Assembly (NCBI GenBank): GCA_036832975.1
Contig: DAITQM010000004.1
Coordinates: forward strand, 1-64,000
DNA from: DAITQM01 sp036832975
Lineage (GTDB): Bacteria > Pseudomonadota > Gammaproteobacteria > Xanthomonadales > Wenzhouxiangellaceae
Length of the DNA stretch: 64,000 bases
Reading direction: 5' to 3'
The stretch's first letter is position 1; each line of letters opens with the position of its first letter. Made by a program: the position numbers and the translations under genes. The notes beneath the pieces are model-generated. The model had not been told where the DNA came from. It saw only the letters and a program-made list of their open reading frames with translations, and searched no databases. Shown here in pieces: positions 26,779 to 35,856 of the stretch.

Positions 26779-26787
26779 CCCCACGAA

Positions 26788-27384
26788 CTACTGCCGGACT
26801 CCCTCGAAAGAAATGATCAGTTCGGCTTCGCTGACCGCCGGCCCGAGTCGATCGGCCATCTTGAAGTCAGCAAGGTTGATCGTCCCCCGCGCCGCGAACG
26901 CCCGCCGGTAACCGCCCCAGGGATCGGCCCCGGCGCCCAGTTCCTCGACCGTCAGTTCGACCGGACGGGTGATGCCTTTGATCGTCAAATTGCCGCTCAA
27001 CACACCCTTTTCCTGGCCGGTCCGGCGATAAGCGGTGCTGGCAAAGTGCGCTTCGGGGAACTGTTCGACGGCGAAGAAATCGGCGCTGCGCAAATGCCGA
27101 TCGCGTTCAGCGTGATTGGTATCGAGGCTGGCGGTATCGACCTTCATCGTCACCGACGCGGCGGCGGGATCCTCGGGATCGAATGTGAACTCGCCGCTGA
27201 AAGAATTGAAGCGGCCGTAAATCCACGCAAAACCGATATGGCTCACTTTGAACATCACGAAAGCGTGGGCCCCCGCGGTGTCGAGCGAATAATGCTCCGG
27301 CGCGGCCGGCGCGGGGCCAGCGGCAAGGGCCAAGCCGGCGGCGGCAAAAACAGAAAGGTTGATTTTTGCTAAACGTTGTAACAT
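26788..27384 (-). CDS. YceI family periplasmic lipocalin-like protein
   Basis: 198 aa. Signal peptide through PAAPA, then the YceI barrel: YSLDTAGAHAFVMFKVSHIGFAW (shortened), GRFNSFSGEFTFDP, VDTASLDTNHAERDRHLRS, FFAVEQFPEAHF and a closing ADRLGPAVSEAELIISFEGVR. The family binds isoprenoid or quinone-like ligands. AAGGAG lies 9 nt before ATG 27384. It follows a cytochrome b561 gene by 46 bp, a recurring pair thought to act in periplasmic redox chemistry. Convergent with the secreted-protein gene at 26197. Confidence 0.93.
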   Translation of the reverse strand: MLQRLAKINLSVFAAAGLALAAGPAPAAPEHYSLDTAGAHAFVMFKVSHIGFAWIYGRFNSFSGEFTFDPEDPAAASVTMKVDTASLDTNHAERDRHLRSADFFAVEQFPEAHFASTAYRRTGQEKGVLSGNLTIKGITRPVELTVEELGAGADPWGGYRRAFAARGTINLADFKMADRLGPAVSEAELIISFEGVRQ

Positions 27385-27430
27385 CGTAAAGACTCCTTGG
27401 CTGATAGGAATGGTGAGAAGCGGTATAGCG

Positions 27431-28015
27431 CTATGGTGTGCGGTGCTCGCCAGTGACAGAGCGGATGCCGAGCATGGCACGCAGGACATCATCCCGGCGG
27501 CGAAAATGGTGGTCCAGCGCCGCCGCGGCGTGCAGCCCGGCGGTCACGATCATGGTCCAGGCCGTAGTCTCATGCCAGAAGCCGGCCAGATCTTCCTGGC
27601 GGTCGAGCACTATGTGTATGGCCGGCACAGTGAACCAGCCGAACACGTCGATCCCCTGTCCTTTGGCGGTGGTCAGCAGATAACCGCTGAGGACGACCAG
27701 GATCAGCAGCCCGTCAAGCGCCTGGTGCACCAGGCGCGACGCGAGGCGCTGCCAGCGTGGAAGCAGGATGATTTCGACCGGCGGCGCTGTCAGGCGCAGC
27801 GTCAGGCGGAGCACGACCAGCGCGGTGAATAACACTCCGAACGACTGATGCAACGCCGGCGCCCGGTGATACCAGGGATGGTAATAATCGAGCCCGGTCA
27901 TCCACCAGCCCAGGGCGAACAGCGCTAAGGCAGCGCCGGCCACGGTCCAATGCAGGACGATGGCAAACAAGCCATAGCGCTGAGCTGTACTGAAGAAGGG
28001 CACAGCGGTCAACAC
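27431..28015 (-). CDS. Cytochrome b561
   Basis: 194 aa di-haem inner-membrane protein with four hydrophobic helices. Candidate haem ligands are the histidines in FAIVLHWTVAG, APALHQSFGV and WHETTAWTMIVTAGLHAAAAL. Typical of CybB, which exchanges electrons between quinone and periplasmic partners. GTG start at 28015 (MLTAVPFFSTAQRYG). Lies 12 bp after the thioesterase stop and upstream of yceI, in one minus-strand run. Confidence 0.9.
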   Translation of the reverse strand: MLTAVPFFSTAQRYGLFAIVLHWTVAGAALALFALGWWMTGLDYYHPWYHRAPALHQSFGVLFTALVVLRLTLRLTAPPVEIILLPRWQRLASRLVHQALDGLLILVVLSGYLLTTAKGQGIDVFGWFTVPAIHIVLDRQEDLAGFWHETTAWTMIVTAGLHAAAALDHHFRRRDDVLRAMLGIRSVTGEHRTP

Positions 28016-28027
28016 AAAGATCGCTGC

Positions 28028-28534
28028 TCAGAGCGGCGCAAAGTCCGCGCTCCGCGGCACAGCGGCGAGCGCCGCCAGCAGATCCGCCGGCGGTACCGCG
28101 ACCCGCCGCGCCGCAAGATCCAGCCACGCCCCGCGACAATCGAGTTCGGCGGCCAACGCCCCGTCCGCTTTGAAAAGCCGATGAGCGATGCGCCAGTGCT
28201 TGCCGTTGACCGAAAGCCCGCGCAGCCAAAGATCGGCCGTCACGGTCTCGTTGTCGCGCAGTTCGCGGCGGTAGTGGATCGTTTCGCTGAACAGGATCGG
28301 GCCGATGCGGCGGGCGGCGAGAGTCTTGAGATCGAAACCGCACGACGCGAAATAGGCGATGCGGATCTGCGCCGCGTAGTCGAGGTAGGCGCTGTGACGG
28401 ACGTGGCCATTGGGATCGAGATCGGCCCACCGCACGGCGATGGCCAGCGCAAACGGTCCAGGCGACAATGGCAGAGCGGCGGCTTTCAAACCGAATGGCA
28501 GCTCAGCGCCGGACGATGCGGTAACAGGGTTCAT
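28028..28534 (-). CDS. Acyl-CoA thioesterase, hot-dog (4HBT) fold
   Basis: 168 aa. The 4HBT signature VRWADLDPNGHVRHSAYLDYAA includes the catalytic-type Asp, followed by GPILFSETIHYRRELR and LWLRGLSVNGKHWRIAHRLF strands. Likely hydrolyses an acyl-CoA; substrate unknown. The start overlaps the ppnN stop by 32 bp, showing tight coupling. Confidence 0.88.
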   Translation of the reverse strand: MNPVTASSGAELPFGLKAAALPLSPGPFALAIAVRWADLDPNGHVRHSAYLDYAAQIRIAYFASCGFDLKTLAARRIGPILFSETIHYRRELRDNETVTADLWLRGLSVNGKHWRIAHRLFKADGALAAELDCRGAWLDLAARRVAVPPADLLAALAAVPRSADFAPL

Positions 28535-29873
28535 AGCGGCTGCCCGGCAATTTCATCCTCCCCTGGACCACGAAAGCGACGAGCAGTTCATCGAGCGCGT
28601 GCATCAAATCCGGCTCACCGTGAATTTCGAACGGGCCGTGGGTGCGGACCGCCGCCATGCCGTCGGCCTTGACATTGCCGGCGACGATACCGGAAAAAGC
28701 GCGGCGCAGGCCGGCGGCGAGTTGGTGCGGCGGCAACGAGCGATCGAGACGAAGCGCCGCCATGTTCTCGTGGCTCGGCGTGAAAGGCTGCTGCATGGCG
28801 AAATCAAGCGTCAAATCCCAGTTGAAGTAATAAGCGTCATTGCGCTCCTCACGCTCGCGGTGCACGGCGTCCACCCCCTCGCGCAAAAGGCGCGCCACTT
28901 GCCGCGGGTCGTCGATGACGATCCGGTAACGGGCCGCGACCTCGTCGCCCAGTGCGGCGCGGATGAAGCGGTCGATCATCGCGAAATACGCCGTGCCCGA
29001 TGCCGGCCCGGTGAAAATCACCGGCACATGCTGCTCCCGGTTCGCCGGGTGCAGCAACAGGCCGAGCAGAAAGAGGATCTCCTCGGCGGTGCCGACGCCG
29101 CCTGGAAAAACGACGATACCGTGGCCGAGCCGGACAAAGGCTTCGAGGCGCTTTTCGATATCGGGCATGATCAACAGTTCGTTGACGATCGGGTTTGGCG
29201 CCTCAGCGGCGATGATGCCAGGCTCGGAGATGCCGACGTAGCGTGCCGGCAAAAGCCGCTGTTTGGCGTGGCCGATCGCGGCGCCTTTCATCGGACCTTT
29301 CATCGCTCCCGGACCGCAGCCGGTGCAGATGTCCAGGCCGCGCAGGCCCATCTGATAGCCGACTTCCTTGCTGTAGCGGTATTCCTCATCGCTGATCGAA
29401 TGCCCGCCCCAACAGACGACCAGGTTCGGGTCGCTCGCCGGGCGCAGCATGCTGGCGTTGCGGGCGATCTCGAACACGACGTCGGTGATCCCCTCGCCGT
29501 CGTCCAGGCGACTCAACGGATTGGCGGCGATTTCGGTATGGAAGTAGACCAGGTCGCGAACCACGGCGGAGAGCAACTCGCGCATGCCGCGGATCATCTT
29601 GCCGTCGACGAAGGCCGACGGCGGGGCGTGGTGGACATCGAGCCGGACGCCGCGCGTCACGGGCACCGCCTCGATCCTGAAATCGGGATAAGCGGCGAGC
29701 ATCTGTTCGGCGTTATCGATATTGCTGCCACTGCTCAGCACCGCCAAGGCGCAACAGCGCAGGCGCTCGTACAACTCGCCGCGGCTGGCGCCGGTCAGGC
29801 GGCTGACCTCCTCACGCGACAACGTATTGAGGATGCCGGCGGGATACACACGAGTGGAAACAGGCTGGGTCAT
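28503..29873 (-). CDS. ppnN: Pyrimidine/purine nucleotide 5'-monophosphate nucleosidase PpnN (YgdH)
   Basis: Cleaves nucleoside monophosphates to base and ribose 5-phosphate; a (p)ppGpp-binding LOG-family enzyme in E. coli. 456 aa against 454 in E. coli. The N-terminal regulatory domain has VSRLTGASRGELYERLRCCALAVL (shortened); the LOG core has VVCWGGHSI, GCGPGAMKGPMKGA and the signature PGGVGTAEE; the C-terminal domain ends RYEPCYRIVRR. ATG 29873 chosen because MTQPVSTRVYPAG matches the family N-terminus. It lies 109 bp after the receptor gene. Confidence 0.94.
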   Translation of the reverse strand: MTQPVSTRVYPAGILNTLSREEVSRLTGASRGELYERLRCCALAVLSSGSNIDNAEQMLAAYPDFRIEAVPVTRGVRLDVHHAPPSAFVDGKMIRGMRELLSAVVRDLVYFHTEIAANPLSRLDDGEGITDVVFEIARNASMLRPASDPNLVVCWGGHSISDEEYRYSKEVGYQMGLRGLDICTGCGPGAMKGPMKGAAIGHAKQRLLPARYVGISEPGIIAAEAPNPIVNELLIMPDIEKRLEAFVRLGHGIVVFPGGVGTAEEILFLLGLLLHPANREQHVPVIFTGPASGTAYFAMIDRFIRAALGDEVAARYRIVIDDPRQVARLLREGVDAVHREREERNDAYYFNWDLTLDFAMQQPFTPSHENMAALRLDRSLPPHQLAAGLRRAFSGIVAGNVKADGMAAVRTHGPFEIHGEPDLMHALDELLVAFVVQGRMKLPGSRYEPCYRIVRR

Positions 29874-29982
29874 GGGAGGTATCTTAATGGTAAACCGGAT
29901 GGCGGAAATAACGCCGGCGGCCAAAGGCCGCCGGCGATCGAAGGGAAGGCCGCGGCGCGAGGCGCACGCGGCGTAGCGGCGA

Positions 29983-32900
29983 TCAGTAACGGAAGACCAC
30001 GCCCAGATTGGCATTCCAGCGCGATTCGCCGTTGGCGTCGCGTACTGTCGTAAAACCGGAATCGCGCACCAGGTCGAAAATCATCTTGCCGGTTGCCGGA
30101 TCGACGCCGACCAGATTCACCGGGGCGGCGCGGAACGGGAAGCCGACTTCCTCCTGGATGCCCCAGTCGCTGTCGATCAGATTCAGCACGTTTTCCAGCT
30201 CGAAGAAGAACTCCAGGCTGCCATATTTGCGCAGATCGACCTGCTGAATGAAGCGGAAATCGAGTTGGTTGACACGCGGGCTGCGATCGCAGTTGCGACA
30301 GGCGACGCCACCCTGGGCCTCGAACAGACCGGGGCTGCGGGCCACCAGGTCGAAAAAGCGCGCTTCCTCGGCTGGGTCGGTGAAGATCACGTCGCCCGGA
30401 TTCGGCACGAACAACAGGTCGTTGCCGTTGATCCGGTCGCCGTTGGCGTCGTTATTGAACGTCCACGAGAACGGCCGGCCGGAACGGCTTTCGAAGAAGA
30501 ACGAGAAGATACTGTCGCCGATGCCGAAGAAATCCTTGCTATAGCTGACGAGCAGCGTCAGACGGTTGGAAATCTCGTTGTTCGCGGTCGCCACCAACTC
30601 GTCGTTGGGATTGAAAATCGCGTTGTTCGTGAAGTTCGAGATAGCGCGGCTCGAAGTGCCGGGGTTGACTTCCGAAGCGGAATTATAAGTACCGGCGAGG
30701 CGCGCGAAGATCTCGCCCCAACCGCCGCGGAAGGAGTTTTCCAGGCTGAGGGTGACATTCGTCCGGTTGCCCTTGTCGGTGTTACGCAGCAGCACGACGT
30801 CGTTGAAGCGCGGATCGGCATTGGCCCGTGTTGGGCTGCTGGTATTGGTCGGGTCGGCAAAAAACACCTGGCGGCCGTCAGGCAGCGTGCCGGTCGGGGC
30901 GCCGAGGTTCAGGTGCTGATAGAAAATGCCATCGACGACTTCGGCGTGTTCCCATTCGGCGCTGAACACGGTGTCAGCGAGAAACGGCAACTCCATATCC
31001 CAGGCGAGGTTGAACTTGATGTCGGTCGGCTGGTTGAAGTTCGGTTCGAGGACATCGACGTCCTGCGCCCCGCCGCCCTGTGGATCGATCTCGGGCAGGT
31101 TCGTGGGATCGGGCGTGAAACTGAAGTTCGGGTCGGCGTCGGTGCAAGCAGTGCGGCCGCGGCGCGAATCGCAGGTAAAGACCCGAATAGTTTCGCCCGA
31201 GTTGGTGAACGGATTGGACAGCCAGACACCCGGCGCGCGGCCACGGAAGAAGCCGGCGCCGCCGCGCAACTGGGCGCGCATCGGCAGTTCGGGCTGCCAG
31301 TTGAAGCCGAAACGCGGCTCGTAGATGTTTTCGCCGCCGATCGTGCTCTGGTTCGTGAAACCGAAGGCATTTTCGAACAATTCGTTGCGCAGCGGCTTGT
31401 CCTGAACGTCGAAATGTTCGATCCGGAAGCCGAACTGAATGTTCAGGTTCGGTAGCACCTGGTAGGTGTCCTGAATGAACAGACCGAGCACTTCCCAGTC
31501 CCAGATAATGCGCGCCGATTCGACGTCGTCCGAGAGGAACGGCAGGCGCGCTTGGAAAAAGACGTCACTGTTGCCGGCGGCGAACGCGTTGAGCACGTTC
31601 TGGATATCGGCGGCATTGTCACCGCTCGGCGTCACTTCGAAATTGAAGCGCCCGAGTGAGCTTTCCAGGAACAAGTTGTTGTAGTGCTCTCGGGACCAGT
31701 CAAAGCCGATGTCGATGGCGTGCGGGCCGTTGAACAGGGTACCTTTGAAGAACACCGATTGGGTGTCGGTATTGAGGTTGTTGGCCTGGCGGAACCGTTC
31801 GGTGCCGAAAATCACGTCGTTGCCGCCCGGCAGCCGAATCTCGATTTCGGGCAGCAGGCCGGGCAGTACGAAACTGGTTTCGTAGCTGGCGTCGGCGATG
31901 CGGAACTCGGTCGAGAAACGCTCGTTCCAGTCGCTGAATACCTGGAAAGAGATGCGTTCGAACGTGCGCCTCTCGTTAAAAGAATTTGAGGTCAGCGAAA
32001 AATCATTATTGTCGCGGGTGCCGACGTCGGGCAGGATGCCGTCGTCGCGGTTGAAACTGAGGTTCGCCCGGTGACCATCGGTGATGTTCCAGTCGAGCTT
32101 GATGATCCATTTCTCGTCCACTTCGCTGAAATCGCCTTCGATTCCGCCCGGATCGAAACCCCAGATATTCTGAGCAATATCGATGATCTGGTTGACCGCA
32201 TCGGTCGCCGCGTCGCCGAGATTGGAGGCGAAGATCGTGCTCTCGCCGCTGCCCGGCAAGCCGACGCTGGTGCCCGGCGTCAGGCCGTCATTTTTGAACT
32301 TCTCGTAGCCGCCGAAGAAAAACAGCTTGTCCTTGAGGATCGGACCGCCGAGCCAGAAGCCGTAGGTCTTTTCGTCGAAATTGGTGAACGGCGTACCGAA
32401 CTGATTGTCGCCGACCAGCGAATCGTCGCGGTAATTGAAGCGGGCACCGCCTTCGAACTCGTTGGTGCCGCTTTTGGTCACGGCGTTGATCAATGCCCCG
32501 GTACCACCGGTCTGCGCCACGTCGTAAGGCGAGATCTGCACCGCGATCTCTTCCAGCCAGTCGATCGAAATCTGCTGGTTGGTCGAGGGTTGGCCGTTCG
32601 AGTTCAGGCCGAACGCGTCGTTCGAAGCGACGCCGTCGACGAGTATGTTGTTGAAGCGGCTGTTGGCGCCGCCGACCGACAGTTCGCCGCGTTCCTCGTC
32701 GGTGATCACCGCCCGCGGGTCGAGCCGGGCATAATCGCCGATCGAGCGCGAAATCGAGGCGAATTGCTCGATCTGCCGGCGCGAGATGTTGGTGCCCGAA
32801 CCCATCCGGTCGGCGCTGAAGGTGGTCGCCACCTCCGAACCGATCACTTCCAGGCGATCGAGTTCGGTCTGGGTATCGACGACCAGTTGCACCGTCACCG

Positions 32901-33213
32901 GATCGGACAGGCTGAGGAAAATATCCTCCTGGACCGCCGGCACCGCGCCTGGCTGCGTCGCTGTGACCCGGTATGGGCCGCCGATGCGCAAACCCTGAGC
33001 ATTGAACCGACCGCCGGCGCGGCTGACGACGGTGCGGCGGGTACCGGACGGCACGTGCAGGATTTCGACCTCGGCACCGACCACCGGCTCGCCCTGGGCG
33101 TTGACCACATTGCCGTTGATCGAGTTGGCCACCTGCTGCGCGAACGCCGCCGGTACAACCCCGAGACAAACAGCGGCGAACGCCGCCAGATAAACGGATC
33201 TGATTGATTTCAA
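29983..33213 (-). CDS. Oar-like TonB-dependent outer-membrane receptor with carboxypeptidase-regulatory domain
   Basis: 1076 aa. Signal peptide (MKSIRSVYLAAFAAVCLGVV...AFA), then a carboxypeptidase-regulatory-like beta domain (about 30-115: INGNVVNAQGEPVVGAEVEI), a plug with SVGGANSRFNNILVDGVASN (shortened), and a long beta-barrel ending in the aromatic strand NLGVVFRY. Oar-type receptors import or export large ligands; the substrate cannot be read from sequence. Probably monocistronic or reads into ppnN. The upstream 230 bp has AT-rich sequence but no promoter I can call with confidence. Confidence 0.9.
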   Translation of the reverse strand: MKSIRSVYLAAFAAVCLGVVPAAFAQQVANSINGNVVNAQGEPVVGAEVEILHVPSGTRRTVVSRAGGRFNAQGLRIGGPYRVTATQPGAVPAVQEDIFLSLSDPVTVQLVVDTQTELDRLEVIGSEVATTFSADRMGSGTNISRRQIEQFASISRSIGDYARLDPRAVITDEERGELSVGGANSRFNNILVDGVASNDAFGLNSNGQPSTNQQISIDWLEEIAVQISPYDVAQTGGTGALINAVTKSGTNEFEGGARFNYRDDSLVGDNQFGTPFTNFDEKTYGFWLGGPILKDKLFFFGGYEKFKNDGLTPGTSVGLPGSGESTIFASNLGDAATDAVNQIIDIAQNIWGFDPGGIEGDFSEVDEKWIIKLDWNITDGHRANLSFNRDDGILPDVGTRDNNDFSLTSNSFNERRTFERISFQVFSDWNERFSTEFRIADASYETSFVLPGLLPEIEIRLPGGNDVIFGTERFRQANNLNTDTQSVFFKGTLFNGPHAIDIGFDWSREHYNNLFLESSLGRFNFEVTPSGDNAADIQNVLNAFAAGNSDVFFQARLPFLSDDVESARIIWDWEVLGLFIQDTYQVLPNLNIQFGFRIEHFDVQDKPLRNELFENAFGFTNQSTIGGENIYEPRFGFNWQPELPMRAQLRGGAGFFRGRAPGVWLSNPFTNSGETIRVFTCDSRRGRTACTDADPNFSFTPDPTNLPEIDPQGGGAQDVDVLEPNFNQPTDIKFNLAWDMELPFLADTVFSAEWEHAEVVDGIFYQHLNLGAPTGTLPDGRQVFFADPTNTSSPTRANADPRFNDVVLLRNTDKGNRTNVTLSLENSFRGGWGEIFARLAGTYNSASEVNPGTSSRAISNFTNNAIFNPNDELVATANNEISNRLTLLVSYSKDFFGIGDSIFSFFFESRSGRPFSWTFNNDANGDRINGNDLLFVPNPGDVIFTDPAEEARFFDLVARSPGLFEAQGGVACRNCDRSPRVNQLDFRFIQQVDLRKYGSLEFFFELENVLNLIDSDWGIQEEVGFPFRAAPVNLVGVDPATGKMIFDLVRDSGFTTVRDANGESRWNANLGVVFRY

Positions 33214-33444
33214 TGGATTTTCCCCTTCGCTGATCGAGTGGATAACAGCAATGGCCAGGCATGCCGCGGGGCGCGGAAGCGCGATCGGATCCCCCCAAGC
33301 AGGAACCAGCCAACCTCTTCAAGCGGGCATATTATCGCGCAAATGTTACAGAAATTTAACTCTTTTCACCAGTTATTTTTGTCCCACGGCGACGGTGCGG
33401 TGTTCCGGTGAACGCATCGCGTCATGAGACGACAGATAAGTAGA

Positions 33445-33686
33445 CCCAATAGTTGCATAAATTTTGCTCGATTTAATCAAATTCACTGGGAAATCATATA
33501 GTTATGTCTCTATTAGCAGGAAAATCGAATTCACTTAAAGTGACGCGCCCGGTTTCTCGCCCAAGCTGGCGGCACATCTTGTCCGCTTCCCCTCGAACCG
33601 TAGAATTACTACGGTTCTTCGGAGAATCGGACAAGCTGCACTCGCCAGCTTGACCGAGAATTCCGGGAATCTATGCAACAATTGGG
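33445..33686 (+). mobile_element. Complete 242 bp MITE-like element with internal long hairpin
   Basis: Bounded by 15 bp terminal inverted repeats (CCCAATAGTTGCATA at 33445-33459; TATGCAACAATTGGG at 33672-33686, 14 of 15 matching when inverted) and by a 4 bp target duplication TAGA (33441-33444 and 33687-33690). It contains no open frame. Its left 23 internal/terminal bases recur at the window start (53-75). Non-autonomous; the parental transposase is not in the window. Confidence 0.75.
33553..33660. repeat. 108 bp interrupted inverted repeat inside the MITE
   Basis: Nested arms pair across an AATTA loop (33604-33608): AACCGTAG/CTACGGTT, CTTGTCCG/CGGACAAG, CAAGCTGGCG/CGCCAGCTTG and TTCTCG/CGAGAA. 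The arms are separated by short mismatched internal loops, giving a long cruciform or RNA hairpin. Compensating pairs at several levels suggest the structure matters for the element. Confidence 0.65.
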
Positions 33687-33764
33687 TAGATGAATATCAA
33701 TCAGTTCAAAGAGAAAACTGATCTGAAGTCTGCTATTCCCAGGACAAATCCGCCCCTCGGGCTA

Positions 33765-33810
33765 GCAGCCTGTCGGGCTTTGCCGCGACCGGAAAAGCCC
33801 GACAGGCTGC
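33765..33810 (-). terminator. 16 bp perfect-stem hairpin after the M56-TonB gene
   Basis: GCAGCCTGTCGGGCTT (33765-33780) pairs perfectly with AAGCCCGACAGGCTGC (33795-33810) across a 14 nt loop. It lies 8 bp beyond the stop of the minus-strand M56 gene, but no clear T-run follows, so it could be a terminator, a message-stabilising stem, or a REP-type repeat. Confidence 0.5.
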
Positions 33811-33817
33811 AAGCGCT

Positions 33818-35824
33818 TCACCCCTCCAATGTCACCAGTTCTTGTTCTTTGGGCACCGGATCCGTGTTGACATAAATGACTTGACCCGATGCCGCTCCGG
33901 ACTGGCAGCGCGAGGCGATCCGGCTGAAACAACTGCCCAACTGGAAGCGATTTTCATTATTGAATGGTTGGAACTCGAATGTCTGGGCCATGACCAGCGG
34001 CCGCGGCCCACGGTCTCCGGCTTCGTAACGCCACTTGCGCAACGCGTCGCTGGCGGCGTTGACGTAGCGCGTATGTTCCAGGGAGGCTTCATCCGGCTCA
34101 ATGCGGCCAACCGAGCCATCAGCGAGGACCTGGTAGAGCAATCGTACGCGGATGACACGCCCCCGGTGGGTGATATCAACGGGATAGCGCGGCGCTTCCG
34201 AAGACAATAACCGCGGGGCACGAAGCGTCGCGACGGAGTCGAGAGGCGGCAAGCTCGTCACCGTCTGGGACTGCGATCCGCCGGCCGGCAACGGTGCGGC
34301 TTCGGCCATCGTGGTGCGAGTGACTACGGCTGCGCTGTCCGTTGCTCCACCCGACTCCCCGATCGGCCCCGCTGGCGTTTGTTCCGTTGTTTCCCGATCC
34401 ATTGTCGATTCGATACCGATCTGGAACAGCGGGTCGGACGCCCGGGCGATGCTGGCAAACTGGTGGATCGCGGCGCTGATCAGCACCGGGGTTGCCGGCC
34501 CGCTCGCCGCGTCGGTGTCACCGCCAAGCGAGCCGGATTCAGCTACGTCATCAATCCCCTCGCCGGACGCCGGCACTGCATCGGCTTGCCGGCGCGGCGC
34601 GCTATCCGACCGTTCGACCGGCGATTTCGTCCGGTCTTGCTGCAAACGCGATTTCGCCTCGCGGTTGGCGGCATCGACTTCGCGCAGTACGCGATCGAGC
34701 AGATAATGGACCTGCTGCCGGGCCGCCGATATTCCATCCTGCTGCTGACCGGCCACCGAATCCCCGGCCGCTCGCGGCGCCCACAACGCCCGGGCCAGCG
34801 TCGCGTGCGACAGAGAACCGACGAGCAACAGGCCGCCAAGCAAGACGAGCGCCGGGCCTGGCAACGTATAGCCGGCATGCGCCACGGGTTGCACCAGCAG
34901 GACGCGCCGGATGCGGCGCAGCAAATTGCCGCCGCGGGCGGCCATCGCCAGGCTCGCCCCGCTTGGGGCGCGGCGGGCAGCGGCCTGATACTGCTCCTGC
35001 AAGCGCAGCAGCGCGCGGGCATAGTCGATCCCGGCACCGGTGTCATGCGCCAGCACGACTTCGTCGCAGCAGGCTTCGCGCTCCTCGTCGATGCGCCGTG
35101 CCAGCCAGTGCACCACCGGGTGATAAAACAGGACGGTGACCACCGCCTGTTGCAGCAGATTGATCAAAAAATCGAAACGGCGGATATGCGCCAGTTCATG
35201 GACCAGCAAGAGACGAAGCTCGGCCGGCGGCAGGCCGACCCAAGCCGCCATCGGCAGCAGAATCAGCGGCCGGACCCAACCCAGCGTCAGCGGCGAATCG
35301 ACCCGGCGGGACAGCACGACCTGCACCCGTCGCGTGATCCCGAGATCCACGGCCAGCGACCTGACCAGACCCTTGAGCGGCAGTGGCGGCGAATCGAGGC
35401 CGCCGCGCTTGAGCCACTGATAGCCGGCATATTGCATCAGCAATCTGAGACTGCCCGCCGCCAGCCCTGCCAACCACAGATACAGCGCAATGTCTTCGAG
35501 CCGCACCCCGGCCACTGCCGGCCACCCGCCTTGGCGGTCGACCAGCATGGATTGAGTCCATAGAACCGCCCCGCCGAGCAGCGAAACCGGAAGCTCGGTG
35601 GCCCGAGTCGCGACCGGATCCATGGCGAGATAAGCCGCAGTCACGCCGGGTACGACGACACAGGCGGCGAGCCCGATCAAGGCGATCAGATAACGCGTTT
35701 GCGATGTGCCGCCGGCCGCGAGTCGCAGGGCGAGCGCCACAACGGCGCCGATCACCAAGCCCTGCCACATAAAATGGAACAGGGCGGTTGCCAGTACCTG
35801 GCTCCAGGCGGAATCGATCAACAT
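33818..35824 (-). CDS. BlaR1/MecR1-type M56 metallopeptidase fused to a TonB C-terminal domain
   Basis: 668 aa. Several N-terminal hydrophobic helices (residues about 10-30, 45-65, 110-130), then the M56 core: RPLILLPMAAW, zinc motif HELAH at 209-213 (LVHELAHIRRFDF) and DEEREACCDE with a further zinc ligand. A low-complexity Ser/Ala/Pro linker (about 330-550) leads to a TonB-like domain (PRYPVDITHRGRVIRVRLLY, then SDALRKWRYEAG). There is no penicillin-binding sensor domain. It follows a BlaI-type repressor gene by 32 bp, so it likely relays an envelope signal by proteolysis of that repressor. Confidence 0.88.
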   Translation of the reverse strand: MLIDSAWSQVLATALFHFMWQGLVIGAVVALALRLAAGGTSQTRYLIALIGLAACVVVPGVTAAYLAMDPVATRATELPVSLLGGAVLWTQSMLVDRQGGWPAVAGVRLEDIALYLWLAGLAAGSLRLLMQYAGYQWLKRGGLDSPPLPLKGLVRSLAVDLGITRRVQVVLSRRVDSPLTLGWVRPLILLPMAAWVGLPPAELRLLLVHELAHIRRFDFLINLLQQAVVTVLFYHPVVHWLARRIDEEREACCDEVVLAHDTGAGIDYARALLRLQEQYQAAARRAPSGASLAMAARGGNLLRRIRRVLLVQPVAHAGYTLPGPALVLLGGLLLVGSLSHATLARALWAPRAAGDSVAGQQQDGISAARQQVHYLLDRVLREVDAANREAKSRLQQDRTKSPVERSDSAPRRQADAVPASGEGIDDVAESGSLGGDTDAASGPATPVLISAAIHQFASIARASDPLFQIGIESTMDRETTEQTPAGPIGESGGATDSAAVVTRTTMAEAAPLPAGGSQSQTVTSLPPLDSVATLRAPRLLSSEAPRYPVDITHRGRVIRVRLLYQVLADGSVGRIEPDEASLEHTRYVNAASDALRKWRYEAGDRGPRPLVMAQTFEFQPFNNENRFQLGSCFSRIASRCQSGAASGQVIYVNTDPVPKEQELVTLEG

Positions 35825-35856
35825 CGTTTTGGACTCCTGCGGCCGGTGACCGCCGC

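Noticed and set aside
30265..31455. Plus-strand open frames (also 32071-33207) opposite the Oar-like receptor
   Set aside because: Mirror frames of a coherent 1076-residue receptor; composition is rich in Arg, Gly and Val without motifs.
33553..33660. CRISPR repeat or attC-type recombination site
   Set aside because: A single nested palindrome with no regularly spaced direct repeats and no integrase or cas gene; the TIRs and target duplication fit a MITE.
33765..33810. Third copy of the 159 bp repeat
   Set aside because: It shares only a CTAGCAG.CTGT-like edge; the stem sequence differs, so it is a separate hairpin.
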